DNA from: Limnohabitans sp. T6-20
GTDB taxonomy: Bacteria > Pseudomonadota > Gammaproteobacteria > Burkholderiales > Burkholderiaceae_C
Assembly: GCF_003063505.1 (NCBI RefSeq)
Contig: NZ_NERW01000001.1
Span: 1,229,546 to 1,293,545 of the forward strand
Reading direction: 5' to 3'
DNA: 64,000 nt
Below, one piece after another: positions 51,272-59,567 of the stretch; position 1 is the stretch's first letter; each line of letters begins with the position of its first letter. Position numbers and translations under genes: made by a program. Below the pieces are notes generated by a model. It had not been told where the DNA came from, ran no database searches, and was given only the letters and a program-made list of their open reading frames with translations.

Positions 51272-52228
51272 TCAGGCCAAACCTTTTTCAAATTCGGTCA
51301 AGCGCTTGTGAATCGAGCGCAGCTCGGTGATGTCAGTCCAGCGCTCGATCAGGTAAGAAAACGCCTCGTTCACCTTGCCAAACGCATTGCTCACCTGCTG
51401 AATCACCCCCAGAGTGATCAGCCCGGTGAACAACGAAGGTCCCATCAGCAGGTAAGGAAAGATCACCATCGTCTGGCTGTAGAAATTGCTCCAGAGATTG
51501 AAATAAGCATAGTGGTTGAACAAGCGGAAGTTGTTCAGCCGAACCCCTGTGAACAAATTCAGCACCGTGGGCAAATCCATGCGGCTACGGTCGTCTTCGG
51601 CATAGACCAAATCCTTGCGCAATGCAGCTTCGGTCTTTTGGTTGTTGTATTCCAGCCCAGGCAGACGGATGCCCACAAACCACGACAACACGGTGCCGCC
51701 CAAGGCGGTGGTCAAAGCCACCCAAAAAAGCGAACCCTCAAACTGCAACCAGGCAATGGCCATGCCTTTGGACAGCGCCCACAGAATGGGAATAAACGAA
51801 GCCAGTGTGAGCAGCGCACGCACCAGCCCTAGCCCCAGGTTTTCGGTCTGGCGGGCAAAGCGCATGCAGTCTTCCTGAATGCGCTGCGAAGCACCTTCGA
51901 CCGTCTCGCTGGTCTTTTGCCAACGCGGCAAATACACCTCGGTCATGGCCTGACGCCAGCGAAAGGCGTAGTGCGAGGCCAGATAGGTTTCCAGACTGCG
52001 TAGCAGCATGTAGGGGAACGCGATCCACGCAAACTGCTGCATGAAACCCCAAAACATGGCCAGCCCGCCTGCTTGCTCGGGCTTTTGCAACAGGTCATAA
52101 AACTGGCCGTACCAGGTGTTGAGCTTGACCGTCTGCTGCACCGTGATGAACACCAACGCCACCAACACCAACAAACCACCCCAAGCCCACAAGGCCCAGC
52201 GGCGCGAGAGAAAGAAACTGCCAAACAT
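51272..52228 (-). CDS. SbmA/BacA-like membrane protein
   Basis: A 318-aa protein with about six transmembrane segments. It has VQQTVKLNTWYGQFYDLLQK (about 27-46), WRQAMTEVYLPRW and EGASQRIQEDCMRFARQTEN, the pattern of the SbmA/BacA family that imports peptides such as microcins and bleomycin. It is shorter than E. coli SbmA (406 aa). ATG at 52228 overlaps the cupin stop (TGATG), so the two are coupled. The ATPase-domain homologues (YddA type) have a C-terminal ABC domain; this protein does not. Confidence 0.8.
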   Translation of the reverse strand: MFGSFFLSRRWALWAWGGLLVLVALVFITVQQTVKLNTWYGQFYDLLQKPEQAGGLAMFWGFMQQFAWIAFPYMLLRSLETYLASHYAFRWRQAMTEVYLPRWQKTSETVEGASQRIQEDCMRFARQTENLGLGLVRALLTLASFIPILWALSKGMAIAWLQFEGSLFWVALTTALGGTVLSWFVGIRLPGLEYNNQKTEAALRKDLVYAEDDRSRMDLPTVLNLFTGVRLNNFRLFNHYAYFNLWSNFYSQTMVIFPYLLMGPSLFTGLITLGVIQQVSNAFGKVNEAFSYLIERWTDITELRSIHKRLTEFEKGLA

Positions 52229-52725
52229 CAAAAAGCCTCACCATTCTTGCGAAAGAACAACCACTGTCCGCCTTGCTGACGCCCCAGCAAATCAGCCTCG
52301 GGGTAGGTTGCCGTGTCGCCATCGGTGCGGTCACCCACCTCCAATACCATGACAGGGTCAGGTGATTCGTTGACCAACTGATGGGCATTGCCTGATCCGG
52401 CTTTGAAACCTGCACACATGCCTGGCGACAGCACGCTGCGCCCTTCATCGGTCACCAAGGTCGGCGTGCCCGACACGATATAAATGAATTCGTCTTGCAT
52501 GCTATGGGCGTGCCGGATCGACGATGCCGCACCGGGCGCCAGCGTGGTCAGGTTGACGCCGAAATTAGTCAGGCCAAACAGATCGCCCAAAGGACGCTTT
52601 TCGCGTCCGGCCAATACAGACTGCAACATCGCGACCACCTCAGGTGGGTAATTCGACGGTTTGGCACGCAGCGGAGCTTGGTCGGCCACAAGGGCCTGGG
52701 GTTTGGACTGGGGCTGTCTATTCAT
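52228..52725 (-). CDS. Cupin-domain protein
   Basis: A 165-aa single-cupin protein. The conserved histidines are in SIRHAHSMQDEFIYIVSG (about 69-86) and the second motif in GSGNAHQLVNES. No signal peptide. A C-terminal extension (GQQGGQWLFFRKNGEAF) resembles a group of sugar-binding-like cupins. AGGAG precedes the ATG. Translationally coupled to the downstream SbmA-like gene; function unknown. Confidence 0.85.
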   Translation of the reverse strand: MNRQPQSKPQALVADQAPLRAKPSNYPPEVVAMLQSVLAGREKRPLGDLFGLTNFGVNLTTLAPGAASSIRHAHSMQDEFIYIVSGTPTLVTDEGRSVLSPGMCAGFKAGSGNAHQLVNESPDPVMVLEVGDRTDGDTATYPEADLLGRQQGGQWLFFRKNGEAF

Positions 52726-52766
52726 ACTCGATCTCCTTGGAATGCCATACCACTTACCCGTTCAAC

Positions 52767-53135
52767 TTATCTGAGCTCTTGTCGGCTCTGATTCTGATCT
52801 GAGTCCAACGCTGTAATCCACCGAATCAACTGTTTCAAATCCTCATCAGGAATTTGCATCATGGGTGGTTGTGGAATGACACCCCACACAGTGGAACCAC
52901 CATATTTCACTTTTCTCACCAGTTGCTGCTGAACATCTTGCCCCCGATACCTCAACGCAACATCTTTGAACGCAGGACCAACAATCGGTCGATCAACACC
53001 GTGACAAGCAAGACAATTATTCTGCTTTGCAATTTTCAATGCCGCCTCTGACTTCATGGCAGGCTGCTGCTGGCATGTGGAACAGCCATAAATCCCAAGA
53101 GAAAGAGCAAGCAGGACCCACCCAGTTTTTTTCAT
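52767..53135 (-). CDS. Small c-type cytochrome, probable lipoprotein
   Basis: A 122-aa protein. The N-terminus MKKTGWVLLALSLGIYGCST is a signal with a possible lipobox cysteine (Cys18). The heme motif is CLACH (about 42-46) and the axial methionine is probably in PPMMQIPDEDL. This is the class I cytochrome c fold. Base composition is clearly AT-richer than the surroundings. No oxidoreductase gene is adjacent. It lies just downstream of a truncated GNAT gene, so it may have arrived with the event that broke that gene. Confidence 0.82.
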   Translation of the reverse strand: MKKTGWVLLALSLGIYGCSTCQQQPAMKSEAALKIAKQNNCLACHGVDRPIVGPAFKDVALRYRGQDVQQQLVRKVKYGGSTVWGVIPQPPMMQIPDEDLKQLIRWITALDSDQNQSRQELR

Positions 53136-53206
53136 ATTGCCCCTTATTTCAATGACCTCAATGCACTGAGCTTTAGTTTGAAAACGCCGGACTCACTTAC
53201 AAACAG

Positions 53207-53338
53207 TCAAGAACATGGCAACGCCTGAGGGGTGGAGGTGAATGAATCGGCCGCGTGCTCATAAGCATGCAGCATCAAAACCTTGTAGGCCATGGCGTGG
53301 CCTGGGGTGAGTTGGGCTATGTGCATGGAGGCTTGCAT
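53207..53338 (-). pseudogene. Remnant of a GNAT acetyltransferase gene (N-terminus only)
   Basis: Translation from the ATG at 53338 gives a 43-residue open frame including MHIAQLTPGHAMAYKVLMLH and AYEHAADSFTSTPQ, which resembles the first strand-helix of GNAT N-acetyltransferases. The frame ends at a TGA (53207-53209) and no later GNAT motifs follow. It begins 22 bp after the cysteine hydrolase stop, the spacing of an operon partner. I infer loss of about three quarters of the gene. A short unrelated small protein cannot be excluded. Confidence 0.5.
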
Positions 53339-53359
53339 GTCAAACGAGTTAGGCCTCCG

Positions 53360-53899
53360 TCAGCCTGCAAAGCGAACCGCGTCGTGCGCAATCGCCATGA
53401 CCCTGGGGCCGAAACTGGAGATGTTGGTCAGCGTGGCGTTGTGGTGCGCAATGACCTGCTGCGCGCTGATGGCCGCATTGCCTGCCGGGGTGTGCGCATC
53501 GGAAACCAGTATCACCGGATACCCCAGCGCCAAGGCCTTGCGCGTGGTGGTGTCCACGCAAAACTCGGAATGCATGCCGCAAACCACCAAGTTCTTGACG
53601 CTCAGGGCTTGCAAAGCCTCATGCAAGTCTGTGCGCAAGAAAGAATCTGGCGTTGTCTTGCGAATGCGCCGATCACCGCCCTGCACCTGCAAGCCTGTCG
53701 CCAATTGCCACTCAGGGCTGCCATGCTCCAGGTAGCCAGCGCTCGATTCGTGCTGAATGAAGAACACCGGCACGCCCGCAGCGCGTGCCCGATGCGTGAC
53801 CACGTTGATGCGCTCTATCGTGCCTGGGCAGTCATGCGCGGCATCGGGGCCTTCGCACAGGCCTTGTTGGACATCGATGATAAGAACAGCTGTCTGCAT
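53360..53899 (-). CDS. Cysteine hydrolase of isochorismatase family
   Basis: A 179-aa cytoplasmic hydrolase. Triad residues expected in the family are visible: Asp in LIIDVQQGLC (residue 9), Lys near 84 (RKTTPDSF), and Cys in NLVVCGMHSEFCVDTTTRKA (second Cys, about 117). Natural substrates in this family include nicotinamide, biuret and small amides. I chose ATG at 53899 (MQTAVLIIDV); upstream extension would overlap the neighbouring gene. It was probably cotranscribed with the broken GNAT gene. Confidence 0.85.
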   Translation of the reverse strand: MQTAVLIIDVQQGLCEGPDAAHDCPGTIERINVVTHRARAAGVPVFFIQHESSAGYLEHGSPEWQLATGLQVQGGDRRIRKTTPDSFLRTDLHEALQALSVKNLVVCGMHSEFCVDTTTRKALALGYPVILVSDAHTPAGNAAISAQQVIAHHNATLTNISSFGPRVMAIAHDAVRFAG

Positions 53900-53928
53900 T
53901 GAAAGTTGCGTGCCAGATAAAACCTGAG

Positions 53929-54429
53929 TCATCCGATACCTATAAGTCGCCATCTAGCAGGAACATTCAATCGCCCGCTTCTAAACCGGCGCCCATTAGA
54001 CAGCTCCACCTCAATTAAAAACAGGTTGGTATGAAATTTTGAGAAAGGGTGATTACTCAACTTATGACGCAATTCAACTGGCTGCTGCGGCTCGATCTTT
54101 AGAGGGCCGTTTGATAACAATTCATGAGTCGGACCACCAAAGCGGATAGCTGGGTAAAAGCGAGGTGACATGAAAGGCTGATTTAGAAGGCGAAGAAGCG
54201 TGTACCGCCTCCGGTAGGCACCTCTTGAGACACAGCTGGTAATGTAAATCGGTTTTCCAGTTTTATTTATAACAGTGGCTCGAATCTCGTCTAGTCCCGT
54301 GCCATCAAGAACGAGGTTACAGCTGGGGGATATTCTCACCGGCCGAAGCCATTTCACAAGTCCAATGATGCTGGCAAGAATTGTTGCCATGGCAGCTACA
54401 ACTTTTGAAAGTTCAATAAGGTCTGACAC
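53929..54429 (-). CDS. Orphan membrane-anchored protein
   Basis: A 166-aa protein I do not recognise. A hydrophobic helix (about 8-28) is followed by a soluble, strand-rich domain with many Arg and aromatic residues (RGAYRRRYTLLRLLNQPF). The start is GTG. Codon use and base composition are AT-richer than the housekeeping genes. It lies 27 bp downstream of the lipoprotein gene in the same direction. No function can be given. Confidence 0.6.
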   Translation of the reverse strand: MSDLIELSKVVAAMATILASIIGLVKWLRPVRISPSCNLVLDGTGLDEIRATVINKTGKPIYITSCVSRGAYRRRYTLLRLLNQPFMSPRFYPAIRFGGPTHELLSNGPLKIEPQQPVELRHKLSNHPFSKFHTNLFLIEVELSNGRRFRSGRLNVPARWRLIGIG

Positions 54430-54456
54430 TGCGTCACTCTCGCAATCTAGATAGCG

Positions 54457-55095
54457 TCACTGCACAGCCGCCAGAACCTCTTGCTCCAGAACACCCTTTG
54501 CAGCACATTCGGCGTACTGCCCTTCTCTGTTGGAGGGGAATGGGGCACTCGAACCTGAATTGAACGAAATGGAGTCTGAAGAGTTGTGTGGGAATCCTCC
54601 GGCTGCAGATCGAATTGTTTGGGTGCGCGATACAACATATCGTGTATTGGCCGTAACTCGGGTCGTCGTGGGCCCTACCTCTTCAAAAATCAGATTCACT
54701 CGGCCTTCTAGGCTCATTCGTCTATCAATAAAAAACAGCCCCACTGACGGGTTCATGATTTCGTAGTTTTGCTGTGCCTTTGCACCAGCAAAATCATATG
54801 TCCGCTCACCCTGCGCATTTTTTACAAAGGACGTGATTCTTCCGCAATCAATGTATTTTTCAGGATCACCGGAATAGCTTAAGTTGATAAGGCCCGACGA
54901 TTTATCCAAATTATTGATGACGAAGAATTGCTTACTCAACGCAGGAACACCAGCCGACCAAACTACATCTCTCGGTTTTTCGATGATTTTGACGTTCTGA
55001 CCTTGAATAGCAGTGGTATTTGGGCGGATGTAATCAACCTTACCAGCACAACCTGCAAGTGCAGAAATAGCGATGACGATAAAAAATGAACGCAA
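54457..55095 (-). CDS. Orphan lipoprotein
   Basis: A 212-aa protein with a lipoprotein signal (LRSFFIVIAISALAGC, lipobox LAGC at 13-16). I chose TTG at 55095 because AAGGA lies seven bases upstream and the lipoprotein signal then starts the protein; the frame is open to 55155. The mature part has no recognisable domain beyond loosely lipoprotein-like strands (SSGLINLSYSGDPEKYIDCG). AT-rich relative to neighbours. Function unknown. Confidence 0.65.
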   Translation of the reverse strand: MRSFFIVIAISALAGCAGKVDYIRPNTTAIQGQNVKIIEKPRDVVWSAGVPALSKQFFVINNLDKSSGLINLSYSGDPEKYIDCGRITSFVKNAQGERTYDFAGAKAQQNYEIMNPSVGLFFIDRRMSLEGRVNLIFEEVGPTTTRVTANTRYVVSRTQTIRSAAGGFPHNSSDSISFNSGSSAPFPSNREGQYAECAAKGVLEQEVLAAVQ

Positions 55096-55251
55096 GACAG
55101 TTCCTTCAGAAAGCGAAGCCGCAAAAGCCGAAATTATGACTTCTAAAGACAACACAAAAATTCACTAAGAATTTTTGTCCCGTCGCAGGGTACGCAAATT
55201 TTCGTTGCGCACAACTGAAAAACACATGTTTTTAAGCCAATCACCGCCAAT

Positions 55252-55271
55252 TACTGTATTTATTTACAGTA
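55252..55271. promoter_or_regulatory. LexA (SOS) box of the Y-family polymerase gene
   Basis: TACTGTATTTATTTACAGTA is a nearly perfect CTGT-N8-ACAG palindrome and differs from the E. coli consensus only in the central AT stretch. It ends 11 bp before the ATG of the polymerase gene, so LexA binding would block transcription start or elongation. Confidence 0.9.
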
Positions 55272-55282
55272 TATTGAATCCC

Positions 55283-56560
55283 ATGCTCCGCTCCCTCTTC
55301 ATCGACTTCAACAGCTACTTCGCCTCGGTCGAGCAACAGCTCAACCCGACCTTGCGTGGACGGCCCGTTGGAGTCGTGCCGGTCATGGCCGATTCGTCGT
55401 GCTGCATTGCAGCCAGTTACGAGGCCAAGGCTTTTGGCGTGAAGACGGGGACGCGGGTGTCTGACGCCAAGCGGCTGTGCCCAGGCATTGCGTTGGTGCT
55501 GGCCGATCACGCCAAGTATGTGGAGGTGCACCAGCAGGCCGTGGCCGTGGTGGACCGGCTGGCACAGGTGCGGCAGGTGGTGAGCATTGACGAGATGGAG
55601 TGCGAGCTGACGGGCCGCTGGCGCGAGCGTGACCGCGCCGTGGCGCTGGCCCAGCAGATCAAGGCGGCGCTGCTGGCCGAGGTGGGCGAGTGCATGCGCA
55701 CCTCCATTGGCATTGCGCCCAACACGCTTTTGGGCAAGCTGGCCTCTGACATGCACAAGCCCGATGGTCTGACGGTGATCGAGCTGCATGAGTTGCCCGA
55801 GCGGTTGTTTCACCTCAAGCTCTCGGCCCTGCAAGGCATTGGCCCGCGCATGCGCGAGCGCCTGTCGCGTTGCGGCATCGAGACGATGGCGCAGCTCTAT
55901 GCCGCGCCGCGTGATTTGCTGCACACGGCCTGGGGCGGGCTGGCGGGTGACGACATGTACGACAGGCTGCGCGGGCGGTGGTACGGGCCACGCGCCACGG
56001 TGGCCCGGTCGCTCGGGCACTCGCATGTGCTGCCGCCCGACTTGCGCCACCCCACAGGTGCCCGCGAGGTGCTGCACCGCTTGACGCAAAAAGCGGCCAT
56101 GCGGCTGCGCAAGCAGGGTTTTTATGCCACGGCCATGCAGGTGTTTGTACGCTGCGACCACCGCTGGCAACGCGAGTCGGGTGGCGAGCGCTATGCCCAT
56201 GTGGGGGAGACACAAGACACGGGCTTTTTGCTGCACACGCTGGACCAGCTTTGGTTCAGCGGCCTGCACGTGCTGCAGCGCCCACAGGCCGTGGGCGTGC
56301 AACTGTGTGGGCTGGTACTGGCGAGTCAGCACACGCCCGATTTGTTTGACACGCTCGAAGACGCACAGGCGCCTTCTGCGCAAACGAAACAAAACCACGA
56401 AGTTCACCGCGACCGTGCCCGGTTGATGTCGGCCATGGACGTGCTCAACCGCACTTATGGCAAGAATGCGGTGTACTTTGCCAGCGCCCACCATGCGCTG
56501 GACGCCGCGCCGATGCGCATTGCGTTCAACCGGATTCCGGATCTGGAGACGGAGCGCTGA
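55283..56560 (+). CDS. Y-family (DinB/UmuC-type) DNA polymerase
   Basis: A 425-aa error-prone translesion polymerase. Metal-binding carboxylates sit in LFIDFNSYFASVEQQ (Asp8) and SIDEMECEL (Asp and Glu near 103-104). TSIGIAPNTLLGKLASDMHKPDGL and the helix-hairpin-helix GIGPRMRERLSRCGI follow. Sequence details (ASYEAKAFGVKTGTRV) match the group often annotated as ImpB/MucB/SamB in Burkholderiales rather than classic DinB, so I give no symbol. It is preceded by a strong LexA box, so it should be induced by DNA damage. Confidence 0.92.
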   Translation: MLRSLFIDFNSYFASVEQQLNPTLRGRPVGVVPVMADSSCCIAASYEAKAFGVKTGTRVSDAKRLCPGIALVLADHAKYVEVHQQAVAVVDRLAQVRQVVSIDEMECELTGRWRERDRAVALAQQIKAALLAEVGECMRTSIGIAPNTLLGKLASDMHKPDGLTVIELHELPERLFHLKLSALQGIGPRMRERLSRCGIETMAQLYAAPRDLLHTAWGGLAGDDMYDRLRGRWYGPRATVARSLGHSHVLPPDLRHPTGAREVLHRLTQKAAMRLRKQGFYATAMQVFVRCDHRWQRESGGERYAHVGETQDTGFLLHTLDQLWFSGLHVLQRPQAVGVQLCGLVLASQHTPDLFDTLEDAQAPSAQTKQNHEVHRDRARLMSAMDVLNRTYGKNAVYFASAHHALDAAPMRIAFNRIPDLETER

Positions 56561-56578
56561 ACGTCAGCGCCGTGTCGC

Positions 56579-57403
56579 TCAGGCCGTGACGATCCAACCT
56601 TCGAGCGGGTCACACGGGGGCAAGCCGTATTGCGGATGGCCAGCATCGTGCTGCTGCTGCGCCCAGGCCGCTTGCATCAGGCACAAGGTGGCATCCAAAG
56701 CATCGCCGCTGGCGTCATCGGCCAAGCGGCCCAGCAGCGCGTTGCTGGCCACCAGGCGCAGGCCCAGGCGGGTTTGCCCACGCTCCAGCGCGCCCAGCAG
56801 TTCGCGCCGGGCCAGCAGCCGCTCGGGGGTTTGTTTGGCTTTGTCGTCGCTTTTGTAGCTGGCGTTGCCCAGCACCTCGCGTGCGAGCAAGCCAGGGTAG
56901 GCTTCCAGCGCCACTCGGCGGGCATCGCCCATGTGCAAACCGGGCAGGTGCACGCCCGCCTGACGCAGCAGAGGCACACCCGCGTGCAGCATGTAGGCCA
57001 CGGGCGGGTTGACCCATTTCATGGACGGACTGGAACCGGCAGGCTTGTCGGCAGCGCGGTGCGCAAACTTGCCACCCACCGGGCGAGCGTTGCAGAACGC
57101 GGCAAACTGCTCGCGAATTTGGGCGCGCTCCAAGGCGCAGTAGTGGTCCATGCAAGCGGCCCAGTCGGTTGGCCAGCCCAGCGTCTCGACCAGCTCACGC
57201 GGCAAGCCAAAGGGCAAGTCAAAACCACCCACCCAGTCGGCAGGCTGCGCCAGCCAATGGCCAAACGCGTTCAGCGTTTCAAAAGTCTGCAGGGCTTGCA
57301 GCTGCACCCTCCCCTGCCGGGCTTGGCCCTGCGCCAGCACGATGGGTTTGCGCCTGCTGGGGCTGCTGGAAAAATCGCAACCTATCAAGGACACTGTGTT
57401 CAT
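56579..57403 (-). CDS. DUF429 domain protein
   Basis: A 274-aa protein starting MNTVSLIGCDFSSSPSRRKP, with WVGGFDLPFGLPRELV and a late DALDATLCLMQAAW segment. These acidic positions match the DUF429 family, which has an RNase H-like fold and unknown function. The start is 1 bp from the EamA stop, so translation is coupled to the transporter gene. Convergent with the Y-family polymerase gene, with an 18-bp gap. Confidence 0.82.
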   Translation of the reverse strand: MNTVSLIGCDFSSSPSRRKPIVLAQGQARQGRVQLQALQTFETLNAFGHWLAQPADWVGGFDLPFGLPRELVETLGWPTDWAACMDHYCALERAQIREQFAAFCNARPVGGKFAHRAADKPAGSSPSMKWVNPPVAYMLHAGVPLLRQAGVHLPGLHMGDARRVALEAYPGLLAREVLGNASYKSDDKAKQTPERLLARRELLGALERGQTRLGLRLVASNALLGRLADDASGDALDATLCLMQAAWAQQQHDAGHPQYGLPPCDPLEGWIVTA

Positions 57404-57404
57404 C

Positions 57405-58283
57405 TCACCATCCCAAGGCCATCACACCTGCGGCGATCAGCACCGCCCCGGCAATGCGCAGTCCCCGGTCTTTTTCACCCAGGAGATGCCCGCCCAGCAA
57501 GGCCGCGAACAACATCGACACCTCACGCGCAGGCGCCACATGCGACAGCGGCGCCACCTGCAAGGCATACAGCACCAGCACATACGACACAGGGCTGAAG
57601 ATGCCGACCACCAGCGCGTAACGCCGCTGCTGCAGCCACAGCGCCCACACCGCTGGGCGGTCGCGCAACAAGGTGGGCGTCAAAAAAACCAAACGCATCA
57701 GGTTGCCAAAGTAGTCCACCAAAATGGGCGACATCAGCGCCACCTTGACGGCATAGCCATCGACCACGGTGTAACTGGCAATGAACAGGCCGGTGATGCC
57801 GCCATAAAAAATGCCGGTGCGCACACGCGCTTGCTTGTTCGGGTCGTGCGCCGCCTTCCACAGCTCGGGGCCACCCGCAATCAGGAACACGCCCCCGACC
57901 ACGCCCAGAATGCCCACCAGGCCCAACGCCGAAATTTGTTCACCCAGCAAGGCAATGGCCACCATGGACGACAGCAGCGGCCCCGAGCCTCGCGCCAGCG
58001 GATAGACCACCGTGAGGTCGGCCTTGCGGTAGCCGCGCAGCAACACGATGAAATAGGCGATGTGCAGCAAGGCACTGGCCAGCACCAGGCCCCACTCCAG
58101 CAGGCCCCAGGCGGGCACCTGCTGCCAGCCCACCCACAGACCCACGGGGGCCCAGAACACCATCAACACCACCGAAGTGAAGGCGACAAAGCGCACATCG
58201 CCACCGGCCTTTTTGGCGGCGATGTTCCAGCTGGCATGGATGAAGCCGGCCAGAATGACCAGGGCAAGCGCACTCAGGGGCAT
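57405..58283 (-). CDS. EamA-family (DMT) transporter
   Basis: A 292-aa integral membrane protein with ten predicted helices in two EamA repeats. Family positions such as LAGFIHASWNIAAKKAGGDV at the start and VYPLARGSGPLLSSMVAIAL at the end of the first repeat are evident. Substrate is unknown. It is translated with the DUF429 gene downstream, and a terminator at 58291-58311 separates it from the folE-BLUF unit. Confidence 0.88.
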   Translation of the reverse strand: MPLSALALVILAGFIHASWNIAAKKAGGDVRFVAFTSVVLMVFWAPVGLWVGWQQVPAWGLLEWGLVLASALLHIAYFIVLLRGYRKADLTVVYPLARGSGPLLSSMVAIALLGEQISALGLVGILGVVGGVFLIAGGPELWKAAHDPNKQARVRTGIFYGGITGLFIASYTVVDGYAVKVALMSPILVDYFGNLMRLVFLTPTLLRDRPAVWALWLQQRRYALVVGIFSPVSYVLVLYALQVAPLSHVAPAREVSMLFAALLGGHLLGEKDRGLRIAGAVLIAAGVMALGW

Positions 58284-58290
58284 GGGCGTG

Positions 58291-58311
58291 AAAAAGCCCC
58301 TTGCGGGGCTT
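58291..58311 (-). terminator. Terminator after BLUF gene
   Basis: On the minus strand AAGCCCC-GCAA-GGGGCTT is followed by TTTC, a compact rho-independent terminator 18 bp past the BLUF stop. It lies immediately upstream of the EamA start. Confidence 0.8.
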
Positions 58312-58328
58312 GGGGGTGAGTGGGCGTT

Positions 58329-58751
58329 TTAAGCCCGGCCGATGATGGAGGCGGTGGCCATCAACTCTTCGAGCAGGGCCAGTGAAACTTTGCCCGAGAC
58401 GCTGTAAGGGTCCAGCTCGGCCCGCTCAGAGTATTTGAGCAGGATGTTGGTGTTCACACGCGAGGCGTCGACCTGGCCCATCGTCCAGCCACCAAAGCGG
58501 CGCTCAGAAATCTCTTCGTAATGCAGCAAGACCACATCTTTGTGACGCACGTCTTTCTGAATGTGACCATACAGGTCACTCACGGCATTGCGCCCGCCTT
58601 CGATGGCTTGCAAGAAGATGCCACCGCCGTAGCACAGGATGCCGGTGATGCCACTGGACGGGTTGAACTGGCGGGACTGAGCCAATATGGATTCGATGGT
58701 CTCAGCACGGGTATCCACAGCGCGGCTGGCGTAAAGCAGGCGTACCAACAT
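58329..58751 (-). CDS. BLUF-domain blue-light sensor
   Basis: A 140-aa protein formed almost entirely by a BLUF domain, which binds FAD and responds to blue light. Residues match the photocycle set of AppA by spacing: Tyr7, Asn30, Gln48, Trp89 and Met91 (in LLYASRA, QFNPSSGITGILCYGG, FLQAIEGG, FGGWTMG). The last 40 residues form a short helical cap with no output domain, so it should act through protein contacts. It starts 2 bp after the folE stop, so the two genes are translationally coupled. Confidence 0.93.
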   Translation of the reverse strand: MLVRLLYASRAVDTRAETIESILAQSRQFNPSSGITGILCYGGGIFLQAIEGGRNAVSDLYGHIQKDVRHKDVVLLHYEEISERRFGGWTMGQVDASRVNTNILLKYSERAELDPYSVSGKVSLALLEELMATASIIGRA

Positions 58752-58753
58752 GG

Positions 58754-59488
58754 TCAGTTCTTTCCAGGAATCAGGGAGAGGAATTCACGGCGCAGGTTCG
58801 GGTCCTTCAAGAAGGCACCGCGCATGACCGAATTGATCATCTTGCTGTCCATGTCTTTGACGCCGCGCCAGCCCATGCAGTAGTGGCTGGCTTCCATGAC
58901 GATGGCCAGGCCGTCGGGCTGGGTTTTGCGCTGGATCAGGTCGGCCAGCTGGACCACGGCTTCTTCCTGAATCTGGGGACGGCCCATGATCCATTCGGCC
59001 AGGCGTGCGTATTTGGACAAGCCAATGACGTTGGTGTGTTCGTTGGGCAGCACGCCGATCCAGATCTTGCCAATCACCGGGCAAAAGTGGTGGCTGCAAG
59101 CGCTGCGCACGGTGATGGGGCCGACGATCATCAGCTCATTGAGGTGTTCGGCGTTGGGGAATTCGGTGATCTCGGGGCCTTCGACATAGCGGCCTTTGAA
59201 CACTTCCTTGAGGTACATCTTGGCCACGCGGCGGGCGGTGTCGCCCGTGTTATGGTCGTTGACGGTGTCGATCACCAGCGAGTCGAGCACGCCTTCCATC
59301 TTGGTCGTGACTTCGTCCAGCAGCTTTTCCAGCTCGCCGGGTTCAATGAATTCAGCGATGTTGTCATTGGCGTGGAAGCGTTTGCGGGCGGCCAAAACCC
59401 GCTCACGGATCTTGACGGAAACGGGTACGCCTTCGTCTTCGGGCGTGGCGGCAGAAGCAGTCATGGCGTCTGGGGCTTTCATTAACAT
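58754..59488 (-). CDS. folE: GTP cyclohydrolase I
   Basis: A 244-aa enzyme converting GTP to 7,8-dihydroneopterin triphosphate, the first step to folate and pterins. Zinc ligands are in RSACSHHFCPVIGK (Cys and His) and the distal cysteine in EASHYCMGWRGVKD. HVIGLSK-type sequence (TNVIGLSKYARLAEW) is present. The start is uncertain among ATGs at 59488, 59482 and 59464 because none has a clear ribosome site; the N-terminal 40 residues are poorly conserved. Upstream lie clsB, the EEP gene and nudB, whose product acts next in the pathway. Confidence 0.94.
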   Translation of the reverse strand: MLMKAPDAMTASAATPEDEGVPVSVKIRERVLAARKRFHANDNIAEFIEPGELEKLLDEVTTKMEGVLDSLVIDTVNDHNTGDTARRVAKMYLKEVFKGRYVEGPEITEFPNAEHLNELMIVGPITVRSACSHHFCPVIGKIWIGVLPNEHTNVIGLSKYARLAEWIMGRPQIQEEAVVQLADLIQRKTQPDGLAIVMEASHYCMGWRGVKDMDSKMINSVMRGAFLKDPNLRREFLSLIPGKN

Positions 59489-59567
59489 GGCAAGGATCGT
59501 AACAGCGATTGACCTGCCCACCTTGACCGAGACAGAACGCCCATGCCCGGTCCGGGGGATCTGGCGC

